A stretch of DNA of 64,000 nt from Crambe crambe (Eukaryota; Porifera; Demospongiae; Poecilosclerida; Crambeidae): NCBI GenBank assembly GCA_963924555.1, contig OZ004583.1, positions 5,923,501-5,987,500 on the forward strand, written 5' to 3'. The notes below the pieces were generated by a model. The model searched no databases, was not told the origin of the DNA, and worked only from the letters and a program-made list of their open reading frames with translations. The stretch's first letter is position 1. Each line of letters begins with the position of its first letter. Made by a program: the position numbers and the translations under genes. Below, piece by piece: positions 10,317 through 23,200 of this stretch.

Positions 10317-11203
10317 CTGGAATAATACATTATGGCATGCAAATGATTTTATAGTGTCATAACTATAAAAAAAATTCTATAATAGTGCCCCCATAAATTG
10401 TTTGGCTCTTCCATAATAATTATATTATGAGTCTGATCCTCAAATTAAACTAAATTAGTGATATTTTTATGCTGGTTGCAGCCATATTCACTCCAGAAGA
10501 TACTCACATTTCTTAATTTTTCCTGCTACTCCTTTGAGTTTGATTTTCTCGAGAGCTTTTATCAAACTGGCCCAAGTGGGTTGACCACTGGTGGCAACAA
10601 CATTGTCAGCGCCATTTAGCCATCCTTCCACCAAATCCTCACAGAGCATAGTCATCTTCTTGAGATTCGGCCAAAGCAATCCCAGAGCTGAACCAAGTTT
10701 AAGAAGCTCTTCTTTAGTCAGGTCAGATAAGTACTCAGTCACTTGAAAGTGATCCTTCATGCCTATGTAATGATGTATATAAGAAAAATAAAGATTCTGT
10801 ACATAGTTAGTTACAGGTTTATAAATTTTGTAGCTAAAACACTCGCCCCTATAAAGTTTAATGGGATTCATAAAACCCTTGAGAACCTATGACCTTCATG
10901 TATAAAAAATCTGACCATGCACCCAACCCAATGAAAGATTTGGCTGTAGACTTGGATGTAGCTATTTAAATATACTAACTCAGTTCAGTGTCAATGACTG
11001 CATCATGGGATGTGACATATTCCTGACTTGAGTGTCGAGCTGTGGTACATAACAATACCATAAGTTAAAGGTTCTATGCAACTACTATGTTAATCAACTC
11101 CATACAAGTTTGGTCACAGTCTTTTAAACATCCAATTCACAGTGCATTACCTTTATTAGTTAAAGGATGAGTTATTCTTCGATATCCACTTGACTTGAGA
11201 TTC

Positions 11204-11281
<78 letters not shown>

Positions 11282-14200
11282 CACCATGTATTACACTAGC
11301 TACTGACATGCTGACCTTTCTTTGGTCTGAACCAGGATAAGCAATCCTCAGATAAAACACAGCTCTTATGCTCACTTTCACAGTACATGATGTAGTCGTC
11401 ATCCTCGTAGTCTGGATCTTGGACTTGGTGGGTAGAGGAACATGAATCACACTTGATACAGAAGTAATGTTGGGTCTTCAGACTGTTGTAGTGCAGATCT
11501 TTTACCGAAGATTTGATACTTTTATCGACTATGTTGCGCATATCATTGCATAGATGGCTGATGTGAGGGCGACAAGACTCGCAACAAGATGGGTGCAAAA
11601 CCATTTCTAGAAATGAAGACGAAAATTTGAGACTTACTCTGTCTTTAAAGCGACCAACACTGAAGGATACTTGGTCTCTGAAAATAGAGTCGGGTATAAG
11701 CTCCCACTTAAGCTTGCTCTGGACTGTATTTGAAAGTAAAGTGTTTATTAAAACACCGAATATCCCTTTTGGGCAGTGATTGCATTCGAACTCAATGTAG
11801 AGTGTGGGGATGTTAGAAACAAGTTCAGGTCTTTGAGCCACCTGGACATGGTTAAGGACACATGGGATGAAGTATCTGTCCTCTTCATTTTCTGATGAGG
11901 TAATTTGGGATATGATGCGGAGATGCACCAGTAATTTCAAGAATGAATTTGGATTGATGCCATCTTTTGCTGTTATCACTTTCATAAAAACTGAAGCTGA
12001 AATAATGCCCCTATGCTTAAAATCCGAAAGCTCTTGTCGATAAAGCCGCTTAGAGGAAAATGTCTCAACAATGAGGTCTGTGACCTTATTGAAAAGCACT
12101 TGAGGTTCTCGTACGACGATGTTATGCAAGCCTTTTACGGGAAAATACTTGATCCTTCCAATTCGGGTGTGAAGAAATCGCAATAGGTGCTTCACTTGGT
12201 CTCTACTGATGCCATACTGAGCAGCTAGAGACACACATTCATCAAAAGAAACAATGCTCTTCTTCATATTTTCAAAATCAAGGCTGAACTGTAAGTAGCT
12301 GATAGGATAGTCAATGGTAAACTCATCTCGACCAATTACTATTTCACTGACTCTTGATCGGATACGTTCAAAGTCCTCTTCACTCTTGCTGTAATTATCA
12401 ACAGTGAACATCAACCTGTTGGATTGCTGATCTGCATACTGAACCAAGTGCTGGTATCCATGCTTACAAACTAGATCATTCAACTGTCGATCTATCTCAC
12501 TGATTTTCTCTTCAGCATTGGAACCAAGCAGATCCTTGTGTGTGCCTACGATGAAAACTAGAGGCTGATGGGTCTTGACTTCGCTTTGGCCAGTTACGTC
12601 CATGGCATCGACACTAGCAAGGCACTGCAGCAGAGCATCCTCTGTGCTGATGGAAGATACATATGAATTGATAACTGTTCTGTCTTTTTTTCGATACGAT
12701 ATTTTGAATTTGCTGCGGAGATCTTGATCGATGCGAAATAGGAAGAAAAATATGGATGGTCCAGATATCAGGAGAGGCACCATCTCTTGGAACTCCACTT
12801 GACCACCAGTATCAGTCAAATAAATTGAATAGGAGTTCTTTAGATACCTTTGAACTCTGCTGTAGCCATATTTTCTTATTACAGATGAAATGTTCTGGAT
12901 TGATGGTGGAGGTGGTGGTTGCAAAAGTTGTCTCCTTGAGAGATCTACTCCATCACTTGTTAACATTTCTGAAGTGGCAGAGCCACTGGTTTGACATGGA
13001 TTTGCAGACTGTGATACAAGTGGAGATGGTATTGGTTGAGGTGGAGCAATCGTAGTGGTGCTAGTCTGCACTGGTGATGCACTCTCACTAGCAGTGGATG
13101 GTGCAGGAGGAGGCACTGCTTTGGGTGTCATTGTTTTGGGTGTGATTGTTATGCTTTCCTTGTTCATTTGCCTCACAACAGACACCTCAAACTCGGCTTC
13201 GGACCACTCTCCAGCCTGCAGTAGAACTGTAACTGATGCATGTTTGGCAGAAGAATCTTCTATTCCAACATCCACTATAACGACAGGTTCACAGACACCA
13301 GTGGAGGGAGAGAAGTCCTTTAGTTCTTTGCGAACAAGGCGAGTGATTAACGAACTCTTTCCAGAACCAGGAGAACCTAGAAAGACAGAATGTACTAATT
13401 TTCGTTTTATCACTCCAGATTTGTTGATGGCTTCTTGAATCACTTTGAGAAATTCTTTTTCATCTACTTCATCCTGACCAGAATCGTGGTCTCCTACAAG
13501 TATAGTAAGAAACCATTAATAAAATGTTTCTGGACAGATAACATACTGATGTGGTAACTATAATTAGTATATTAATCATTACTAGGCAACATTTGACAGC
13601 AAGCAAGAGAGCAAGTATTTCTATAGCTTTTAGAGCTGATAGGCTCCAATTAATTTGTACTGAAAGACTGTGGATGATACTGGGAAAAATCTTCTAAGTT
13701 CATCAGCAGTCTTATAGAGGCACCTGCTAAACTGAATGTGACAAGCTATCAAGCTAGCACTATGAACCCAAGCCATCAGTTCTACACTTGGGTCAGAGAA
13801 CCCAGAGACACCAGAGGTTAGCAATGAAAGGAAAGTAGCTGTCTCTAAAGTGGCCATGATTGATATGGACAGAGTCATAATCTAAGCAACAGTTAGCCTT
13901 CAGACTTTGGATTTTCTACTGTTAGATAGCCTAAAGAATCCTCTTTTGATATACTGCGAGTGCAAAAAATTTCTTCTAAATAATAATGCTAAATAGGGGT
14001 GGCCCCAAATTTAGCTGGACTATGACTGCAGCATCATATCAAACCAAGCCGTATGGTCTCAAAATCTATGCACTTTGACTGCAGCACATATCAAACTGGG
14101 CTTGGATTGATACGATGTTGCAGTCAAAGTAGTACATAATCTAGCTAGATTTTTTGGGGCCATACGGCTTGGTTTGATAATTATGATGCAGTCATGGCCC

Positions 14201-17200
14201 AACTTTTACCAGTCAGATTTCATGACACATAATGGAATCCCCATACGAGTGGGGTCCAGTAACCTTCCATTTTAAGTAAACCAGATCACCAACAGCAGAC
14301 GTACAAAGAGGTTTCTTTGAATCATGCAATTGTTTCTGCATTAACTGTTGATTTTGAACTTTTGGTGTGAAATAGTAAATCAAGTCTGGATCAAAGATGA
14401 CGACCAATAAGAAGTTCTGCCGGATAGAACTGTCTTTGATACTTTTGATCCCCAATTTGAATGACTGGATTGTTAACAGGTAGAGGTAGCTACAGGTTTA
14501 GCCCTGGAAATATGCTAGTCAGTATGGTGGAGGTGCAGCTGCTTAGGGAGCTCAAGCAGAAAGTGACCGAGTCAACTGTTCACCCCATCAAGAAGGACTT
14601 CATTGAAAGATTAAAAAGAAAAAAAAGTACTGAGGATGGTGATGTGAAAGTCTTGCCATGGAGAAAGCAAGGCAGACCACTTCTCCTTGGAGAACATTTG
14701 TACCATAGAGTTCAGTTATATTTGAAGAAGGTTAGGGATAAATCATTCAGTGAACCAATACAGCAGTTGCTAAAAGCGAGGTCAAAATAAAGTCCAAAAA
14801 AGAGAATATTTCAAACACGGGTTCCAGTTTAGCTAGACTTCGAGGGATAAAGTTACTCTAGCAAAATTCAAACCTTTTGATCACATGGCAAGAGCTCTTG
14901 ATTCATTATAGTTCATTCAAACTGGCTGTTAGAAAACAGCTGCTAAAATCGGTCAATTTTTTTGGCTGCATTACACCTATGGGGGACACATGTGGAGGAA
15001 GAAAATGTTTCCCATAGGCATAATACATGGAGCAAAAAAATATTTTCAATTCAATTTTGACTGGAGCAGTAGCTAGTTTCTGAAAAATGAGGACAGTATT
15101 CCACTGACTCAGCCAAAATGTGACTGGATTTAAAATTTCTTGCAAGTTGTTAGAGCCTGTTAAAGTTTAAAAGCCACATACAAAATGTACATGAACTTTA
15201 ATAATGAACCAAATTGGTTTTGATCTTGATAGGATTGATTCTGAATTCATAATAATTATTATGCTTATCTGCGTGAAATTGTACCTTTCAGAACAAAATC
15301 AACACCTGCTTTGAAGAAGATAATTATGTGTGTAGACCATGTTCTAATTATAAGAACAGTACTTGCTTCAAAACTTTTCAAAAAGTTTTCAGATTCATAC
15401 CTTTGAGCCTGGTATCCAAGCAATAAAACATTTTAATATGAAGTTGATTAGTGTGTTGACCTGCTTTGAAACATTAGTTAGTGTGTCTGTTTGCTTCAAC
15501 ACTCATGGGTAGCTTTTCAAGCAAGATGTTATATATGATATAATATTCCACTGACACAGGTAGAAATTGCCAGTCTGCCAAATGTTACTAAATGTACAAT
15601 TTCAAGCAAGATGTTATAAGTTGTTAGAGCTTGTTAAAGTTTACAAGCTACATACAAAATGTACATGAAGCCTAATTTTCAAACCAAGATGATCAAATTA
15701 AGATCTTGATATTATTCTGAAATCCATATAATTACATGCTTCAAATATGTTATCTGAGTGAAGTAGTACCTTTAGAACAGTGAGTCACTTCATCAATGAG
15801 GGTCAATGGTATACTATTAACCCAGGTTAATAGGCATATGGAATGAGCGTGGGCAGGTTGCATAGGCACATGTAGGGGTGATATTCAAGCAGTGGTCAGA
15901 CTGAGAAGCAGAAGGCAAGCGTATGATAGCAGAGCTGAAAAATTAACCCACCCACCCACTTCCTGTGTAGCCTAACAAGGCTTGGGACCAAGTGCTGGGC
16001 ACAGCATGGGTATTCACCATCCCAACATGTCTCATCTAAGCTGACTAAGTAGCAGAGGTGGGGCATGACCTGATATAGCAACCACATTGGTTGCTAGGAC
16101 TACACCCATCCTGTCCACTAGCCTAACAAGGCTTGGGTCTTGTTAAGACCAAGTGCTGGGTATTCACCCAACATGTCTCACCCAAGCTGAACTTGAGCAG
16201 CATAAAACAGGACAGGGTGGGACATAACCATATAGCTGGAAATATTGATGGGAATTATATTTACCATTTCATAAAATAATTTGACAGAAGGAAACTGTGC
16301 AAAATAAATAATGCGCGTGCGTTGCACATGTGTGCTGTGTACAGCTAGCTATCATCATTTAGCATGGATACTTTCAAGTTCTCTAGTTGTGTGAGGGGCC
16401 ATCACGTCTAAGAAAGCGTATGAACTCCAGAAGAATTAGAGTGTAGAAGAGCAATCCTTATGCTGTTGCTGTTCTTAAGGCGGCTGCAATCGTTGGACAC
16501 GTCCCTTGAAGAATTTCAGCCGCTTTTTCTCTCTTTCTTTACAGTGATGGCTTTGCAGGTTCAAGGCAGTACTGCTCTAATTTACCCCAGGGAAGGTCTA
16601 TCAGTGTGACTTCTCTTCTTTGGTAGAATATATTTCAGCAAAGACACACAGTATGGCAGCCGCATGTAGTGGTGTGCAATAAATGGCACGCAATATGTGC
16701 ATGTGTACATATCGCATGAACTTAATTAAACAATGCGACTTTTTGACGGTTTTATTTTTGGTGATATGATACTTAAACCGCCAAAGCATCAAATTAAAAT
16801 CTTTGTATACATTTCCGGCCACACAGTAGCAACCACATCAGTTGCTAAGGGGGAATTGCAGCAAAGCACTCGAGCCCGTGCCCAGCACAGGTGTGTACAA
16901 GGGGGCTATATAATATTGTAGGCAAGATATTAAACAATCATACACCCTCATCTCTTTCTGTACATAAATATGCACAGTATGTGAAACGTAATGAAACCAT
17001 GCATGACTGTAATAGCAGCAACATTACCCCTTTAAGTTTCAATGCTAATAGGCAGTTATTGGTGTGTGTAAGTCTCACCTTTGACATACTTGGTGGTCAC
17101 ATCCTCAGCAAGTGCATCATAACCTGTACACCTGAGTGCCCAGGCCAAGTCATTCCAATCAATAATAACAGGGTTAAGACGCACCATGATCTCAGCTAAG

Positions 17201-20200
17201 GCTTTCTTTGGTGTAGTATTCTCATCGATTCTTTCCATTAGAAAATCAGAAAGAGGTAGATTTCGTGCCACTTTCTCCCAATCTTCCACTTCCTCCAACA
17301 CCTTGTTTATTCTCTCAATGCTGAAGTTGGAATCTGTCAATGATGAAATGAAGATGTACAGGTATAATTATTCCAACATGATTACTCAAAAACTAAGTGA
17401 CTATCCCATGCACTGTAGAATGAGAATTAGAATAGTATTGTGCACATAGCTACACATCATACATGAGTCAATAAATTTCCCCTACAACATGTGCACACCT
17501 GTACTGATCATTCTGGCTATAGCTGTAATGGATCACTAAAAACAACTAACTCACCTCTAGTACAATAATCACAAGCTTTAATGGCCACATCGACTTCCAC
17601 AACTATAATATCTTCTCCATAGAGTGCAGATGTAGCAATTGCCTTCCAAGTAGGTTGATCTGGATGGCTACTGATGTAACACATGGCAGCTGCCTTCACT
17701 TGCTGCTCCACACTGGGTATACAGGATATACGCTCCATTACTTCAGAGAATGGTCTGTAGTCACCAGAATCTTCCACGTTGGATATAATGTCCAATGGTG
17801 ACTTCTTTGCACTCATCAGTACAGTTGTCAGGTTCTCAACTGTCATTGTGGGGTCTGCAGGGAAAACTTGATTACAGCTAGAACTGAATGGAAATAATGA
17901 CCTATGACACAATAGCTACTTTAATCACTTAAAGGGAATTGTCTATGGAAGGGATAGTTTGTGTCATGAAACCATAGAGTCATTTTGGATTCCACTGTAT
18001 CCCATATGAACCATACACTGCAATTTAGTTGCTATGGCATGTACACATGCTATTGAGATCTTATAACTCTAACAAAGCATGGAAAGGGTTTTAATAGAGG
18101 GTACAAAGTTGAATTCAAGTGATCCATATACACTGTTTGAGAATAAGTGTGTTCTAATTGTATTGCAGCCATACAGCTAGCTGATGGGATGTAATAGTTG
18201 ACAGAGTCAGTCACTATGAAATGGAAACAAGTTTCATCAGTTTACACTCAAAACTTAATACAGTTCTTAAAATAGTCCAGCTATATGTACTATAATGGGA
18301 GGGGTTAAGTGAGAATCTGAGAATACAATCATCTAATGAATCAATCTGGCTGAGCCAATTACAAAAACTCTGAGGAGTATGCCATGGGTAGAATCTTAAT
18401 AAAGATATTAGCTAGCACACAGTCAGTCAATTAGTCTAAAGTTAGGAGAGGTATGTGTGTAATGGAATAGGGGATTTCCCCTAAATTACCTGTCACTGGC
18501 TCTGCAAAGTTTCTGATGCTGTCAGCATACTTGCATCGATCAATTCTATCCATTATGCTTATGAGTTCTCTCCATGTAGTGATAGCATAAGCAGTCAGGA
18601 ATTCGTCCCAAGAGTAGTAGTAGTTTTCATCATACTCCAGAAGTACATATGTATATTTCTGCACATTCTCAACAGAGAAATCTGATCCTAAAAGAGAATA
18701 ATAATGTTACTTAGTCGGGATTCTAAGCATGCAATGTACGTATGCAGGGCCTAACTTTTTAAAACTCCAGGAACTATAATTTTAAGTATCAGTTCTGATA
18801 TTAGATAAGTATGAATGCTATTAATGCTACTATTATTATGCATATGAGAAATTTTATAGGAATCCCATTCCTTAGGTTATATAGGCTAATGAGATTCTAG
18901 TGGTCACATGGTCATACCAAAAAGATATAGTCCACTTAGATTTCACTTGGTAAGTCAAAAGACAACTCAAGAGTTTCTAAACTACAGAATCTTTGCAACA
19001 GAGCTTGAAGACTGAAGACCCAAGACCAGTCCTTATTTGGAAGTAGTGGTAGCTAGAACAATAGGCCTGGACCACACTATCACAACAATTTGAGCCTATT
19101 CTTGTTGCAAAGATTCTGCAAAACCCTGTATAGCCAGCCACTCACATCAAGATCATTACATTCCTGGATCCTATATGGATCATATCAATACTACTAGAAT
19201 TTCTTACACTGTTAGCTTACAAAGTATCAACAAGAAATGTATCTCTCACCATTAGGAAGGTACTTTGATGCCTGTTCAGCTGCAATCTCCTCCCCACAGT
19301 GAGACAGTGCTGTCACCACATTCCCCCAGGTCACATAGGGGCACACATGGACTAGGTGATGAACGAGGGCTCCTTTCTGATCGTGAGCAGACTTGATCTG
19401 TGATATAGTATGGTCAGCGATCCCCATGTACTTTGATATGGTCTTCCAGTCCTCCACCTCCTTTAATATCTCACTTAACAACTCAGCAGTAAATGTTGGA
19501 TCTGCTAAGAGGAAAACGTAGTCTCAAGTGTATGCCCAGGAACAGTGATGACTACGTATGTCGTACTCATCACTTTATTTATATGTATCATATAGCACTA
19601 AATTTTCATGGTTTTGCAATAGAAGTGTGAACCTCTAATTATTTTGCAATACCACCAAATCTGCAAAAAAATTACCCCATGAAAAATTCCTGCAATATGG
19701 TAGCTTACTGTCCCCTGACCTTTTGAGAAGTTAGTCATGGCACTCTCAGCAGCCTTCATCTCTCCAACTTCATAGAGCAGTAGGGATAATAACTTCCAAG
19801 AGGGACAACCATGACTGGTTATGTAAAGAGAGGCAGCAGCTCGTATCTTCTCCTCTCCACTTAGGGATGAGATGCGGGAGCAAACAGACAGAGGACAGCC
19901 ACCAATAGAAAACTCCTGTTTCTCCAGCACTGATGACACATCTCCCTCTATCTGCATGAGTACTGCTGCTACATTCTCTACACTCAAGGTGGATTCTACA
20001 GGAGTAAACACAGCATGTTGCATGACATGGATCATAAAGTACAACCATGCAGGTTAGGTGCTATTCAGATGGCTGCATGTATGAATGAATCACACTCATC
20101 AAGATTTAGTGAAGTCTGCATGTGCTCATGTAGTCATCCTTGTATGTCTCATGCAAACATTTCTCATAAGATAATGCATGGAGGTAAAGTATAGAGCTCA

Positions 20201-23200
20201 TTAAGTTCGTATTGTGTAGCATTTTATTTTCAACTTTTTTGTGGATCTTAAAATATGAAAATGGAAATTAAAACAAATACTCAAATCTTCCTACCAGTGC
20301 CACCTGGCTGGGTACTGATACTAATTGTCAGTACTGAATCTGCAGTTGATTAAGTTTTAAGTTTTCTTGTGACTGTTAATTGCTCAGACTTGCCATTTTC
20401 ATTCTGGGTGCACATTATTTAAAGTACTGTGCAGCAATTAGCTGGATTGATATTTGATACAAATGTAGTCTATAGTCAGAGCGGCAAGAAAACCAGAACA
20501 CACAAACACATTTGTATGAATATAGCCTGCTGCATAAGGGGTAGGTGCCAAGATTTGTTAAAATACTAGATGGTCAATCTGCAAAAGTTGTACAGTGGAA
20601 CCTCCAATAAAGGACCCTCCAAGAAAAGGACAACCTCCCAACAAAGGATGCTCTTTTGGGCCCCTTTCCCATAGCATTAGTACATTTTTAACCTCCGAGA
20701 AAAGGATAGCCTCTCTGCAAAAACAAAGTGGCTGATCCCAAAGTGTCCTTTACTCGGAGGTTCCACTGTAATGAAAATTGAGCTCCTCCATTACAAATTA
20801 CTATGTAGTATCTATAGGTGGGCATTAATATAAGGGGTCATGATGGCAAAATAAAGTTATCTTGGCAATGGACTCTTCCAGATGATCATCACCCTGACAT
20901 GCTTCAAACAATGTTCAAACTTATGCAACTTTCTCAGGACTTCAAGCTAAAGTCAGGTCACACACATCAGGTCACACACAGAGAGACCTGAACTCTGGGC
21001 TATAATAATATCAGCTAACAATACAGTCATGCATGATGATCATACCTTGTGGTGGCTCAGCAAACTTTCGGATGTTATCAGCAATATACTGTTGTTCATC
21101 TTCTATTAGATTGTGAGCCCAAATAAGTCTCCTCCATGAAGAAGGTGCTCCCTTTCCTTCTAGCCAGGCATTGAGAACCAATTCAACACTAGATGCAGGA
21201 GCATCTTCCACTGCTAGCAATTCTTTCAATGATGCTGCCTCTATCCCCAGTATTTGTGGGATGTACTTGGTGATGTTAGGTAGTGTCAACTGTGGGACTG
21301 CATGGGAACACAAAATAGTAGAACACATGATCACTACATGATCCAGTCAGAACATAATACCAGACAGTTCACCATTGCAGTGCATACCATGGTTAGTACA
21401 TCACTGCTCACTAAACATAGGGATAGTACATTACTACACACTGTACTTCACTCCACACCATATAGGAATAGTACTTCAGGATTTTATGTGGGGGGAGGAA
21501 TTATAGGGAGGTTTGTGAGGTTATAGGGGGGCAGGAAGTCTTGATGTCACTATTATTTTAGACCTTGGTTACATGTGATTTGTGTATGTAATATTAGCAA
21601 GTTTAACTTTGATGTGTGTACACTGAAAGTATGTGCAACACATTTACATAGTTCTCTTGATACACACCCCTAAGGAAGATATGGGATCATAACTGCATGA
21701 CAAGGAGATGCTGAACAACCTGAACACTTTAGCTAATATCTGTCTTCTATTGTTGTTGGAATAGAAAGACAGACCACAGATGAAGATAGAGAAAAACTTG
21801 ATTAAACTTATTAATGAAAATAGCTAGTGATAGAACTAACAGATAATGATTTAGAAAAAGATGTATGGATGTATGGAATAAAAGGAAGACTAGTTGTGTG
21901 ATTTTACAAGGGGGCAGCTGAGGGGAGAAACCCTCTTGAAAGAAACCCAGATCACTGCACACCATATAGGGATAGTACATCACTACACACCATATAGGGA
22001 TAGTACATCATTACACACCATATAGGGATAGTACATCACTACACACCATATAGGGATAGTACATCACTGCACACCATATATGGATAGTACATCACTGCAC
22101 ACCATATAGGGATAGTACATCACTACACATCATATAGGGATAGTACATCACTGCACACCATATAGGGATAGTACATCACTACACATCATATAGGGATAGT
22201 ACATCACTACACACCATATAGGGATAGTACATCACTGCACACCATATAGGGATAGTACATCACTGCACACCATATAGGGATAGTACATCACTACACACCA
22301 TATAGGGATAGTACACCATAATATAGGGAGACTCTCAGCTCTTCAAATTATGAGCATTTCAGGTGACTCTTAATAAGTGATAATTTTATAAACCACTTAC
22401 TCTGATCAGGATGGACTGGTGTCACCACTTGGAACACACGAGGAGGACGCACTTGGAACACAGGAGAAGAAGGACCCACTTGGAACACAGGAGGAGGAGG
22501 AGGAACTGATAAGACCTATACATAATTATGGTAAAACAGTAACTTGAATCCTACGTATCTTTCCTAAATCCTTTCATGAAAAATGCATCAAAACCTTCAA
22601 TTGAGTTATTGACTGACCTCTGGTCTGAAGGGATTGGTCCACTGAGGGTTTTGCTGGAAGAGGGAGGAGTCAACTGGAGAGGAAAAGGAAGTGGGTGCAG
22701 ACCTCACTAATTGGGTGGGTGGAGTCTGGAGTGGGAGCTGTGAGAATGGGTTGAGGTGGGTGGGATGAAACGGGCCCTGTGGGTGTGGTGGAATGGACAG
22801 GGGTTGAGTGGAGAATGAGGAAGGTGGTGAGGTGAGTGAAGGAGGCATACATCCAGTGAAGTGAGTAGGTTGGAGGGACACCTGTAACAAGTTTAATTGA
22901 AGTCATGTGTCATACATAGACCACCAAGTTATAACGAATATTCTATTTCTAATTTCACAAGTGAGCGCAAAACATTTCTTCTAGGTTAAGTAGGGATAGC
23001 CTAAAATCTAGCTGGGCTGTATAATGTACTGCAGCCTCATATGAAAACAATCCCTACTTTTACATCCACTGCCTATAGCTAGCTATGGCAGTTGTAAAAG
23101 TAGGGATTGTTTTCATACGAGGATGGAGTACATTATACAGCCCAGCTAGATTTTAGGCTATCCCTACTTAACCTTTTTATTTAGAAGAAATTTTTTGTGA

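Larger units (their letters stand above)
13494..17078 (-). other. Large intron of the ROCO gene filled with mobile-element debris
   Basis: No gene exon could be supported here. It contains a foldback at about 13,965-14,215, fragments of two transposon proteins (14,213-14,790), a direct duplication (15,141-15,230 with 15,616-15,705, sharing TACAAAATGTACATGAA) and another duplication (15,965-16,035 with 16,120-16,190, sharing CCTAACAAGGCTTGGG). Confidence 0.6.

Noticed and set aside
11202-11450. Minus-strand ORF rich in Ser-Leu
   Set aside because: Created by the (GA)n microsatellite and by an alternative frame over the ROC-COR exon.
13055-13438. Plus-strand ORF opposite the ROC-COR exon, also seen at 59,002-59,385
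   Set aside because: Conserved only because it is antisense to the conserved P-loop region in both paralogues.
13630-13878. Minus-strand ORF considered as an extra ROCO-gene exon
   Set aside because: No convincing splice sites or death-domain pattern, and the flanking exons already join in phase without it.
21950-22320. Regular 28-bp repeats resembling a CRISPR array
   Set aside because: Units are directly adjacent with no unique spacers and sit in a eukaryotic intron, so it is a minisatellite.
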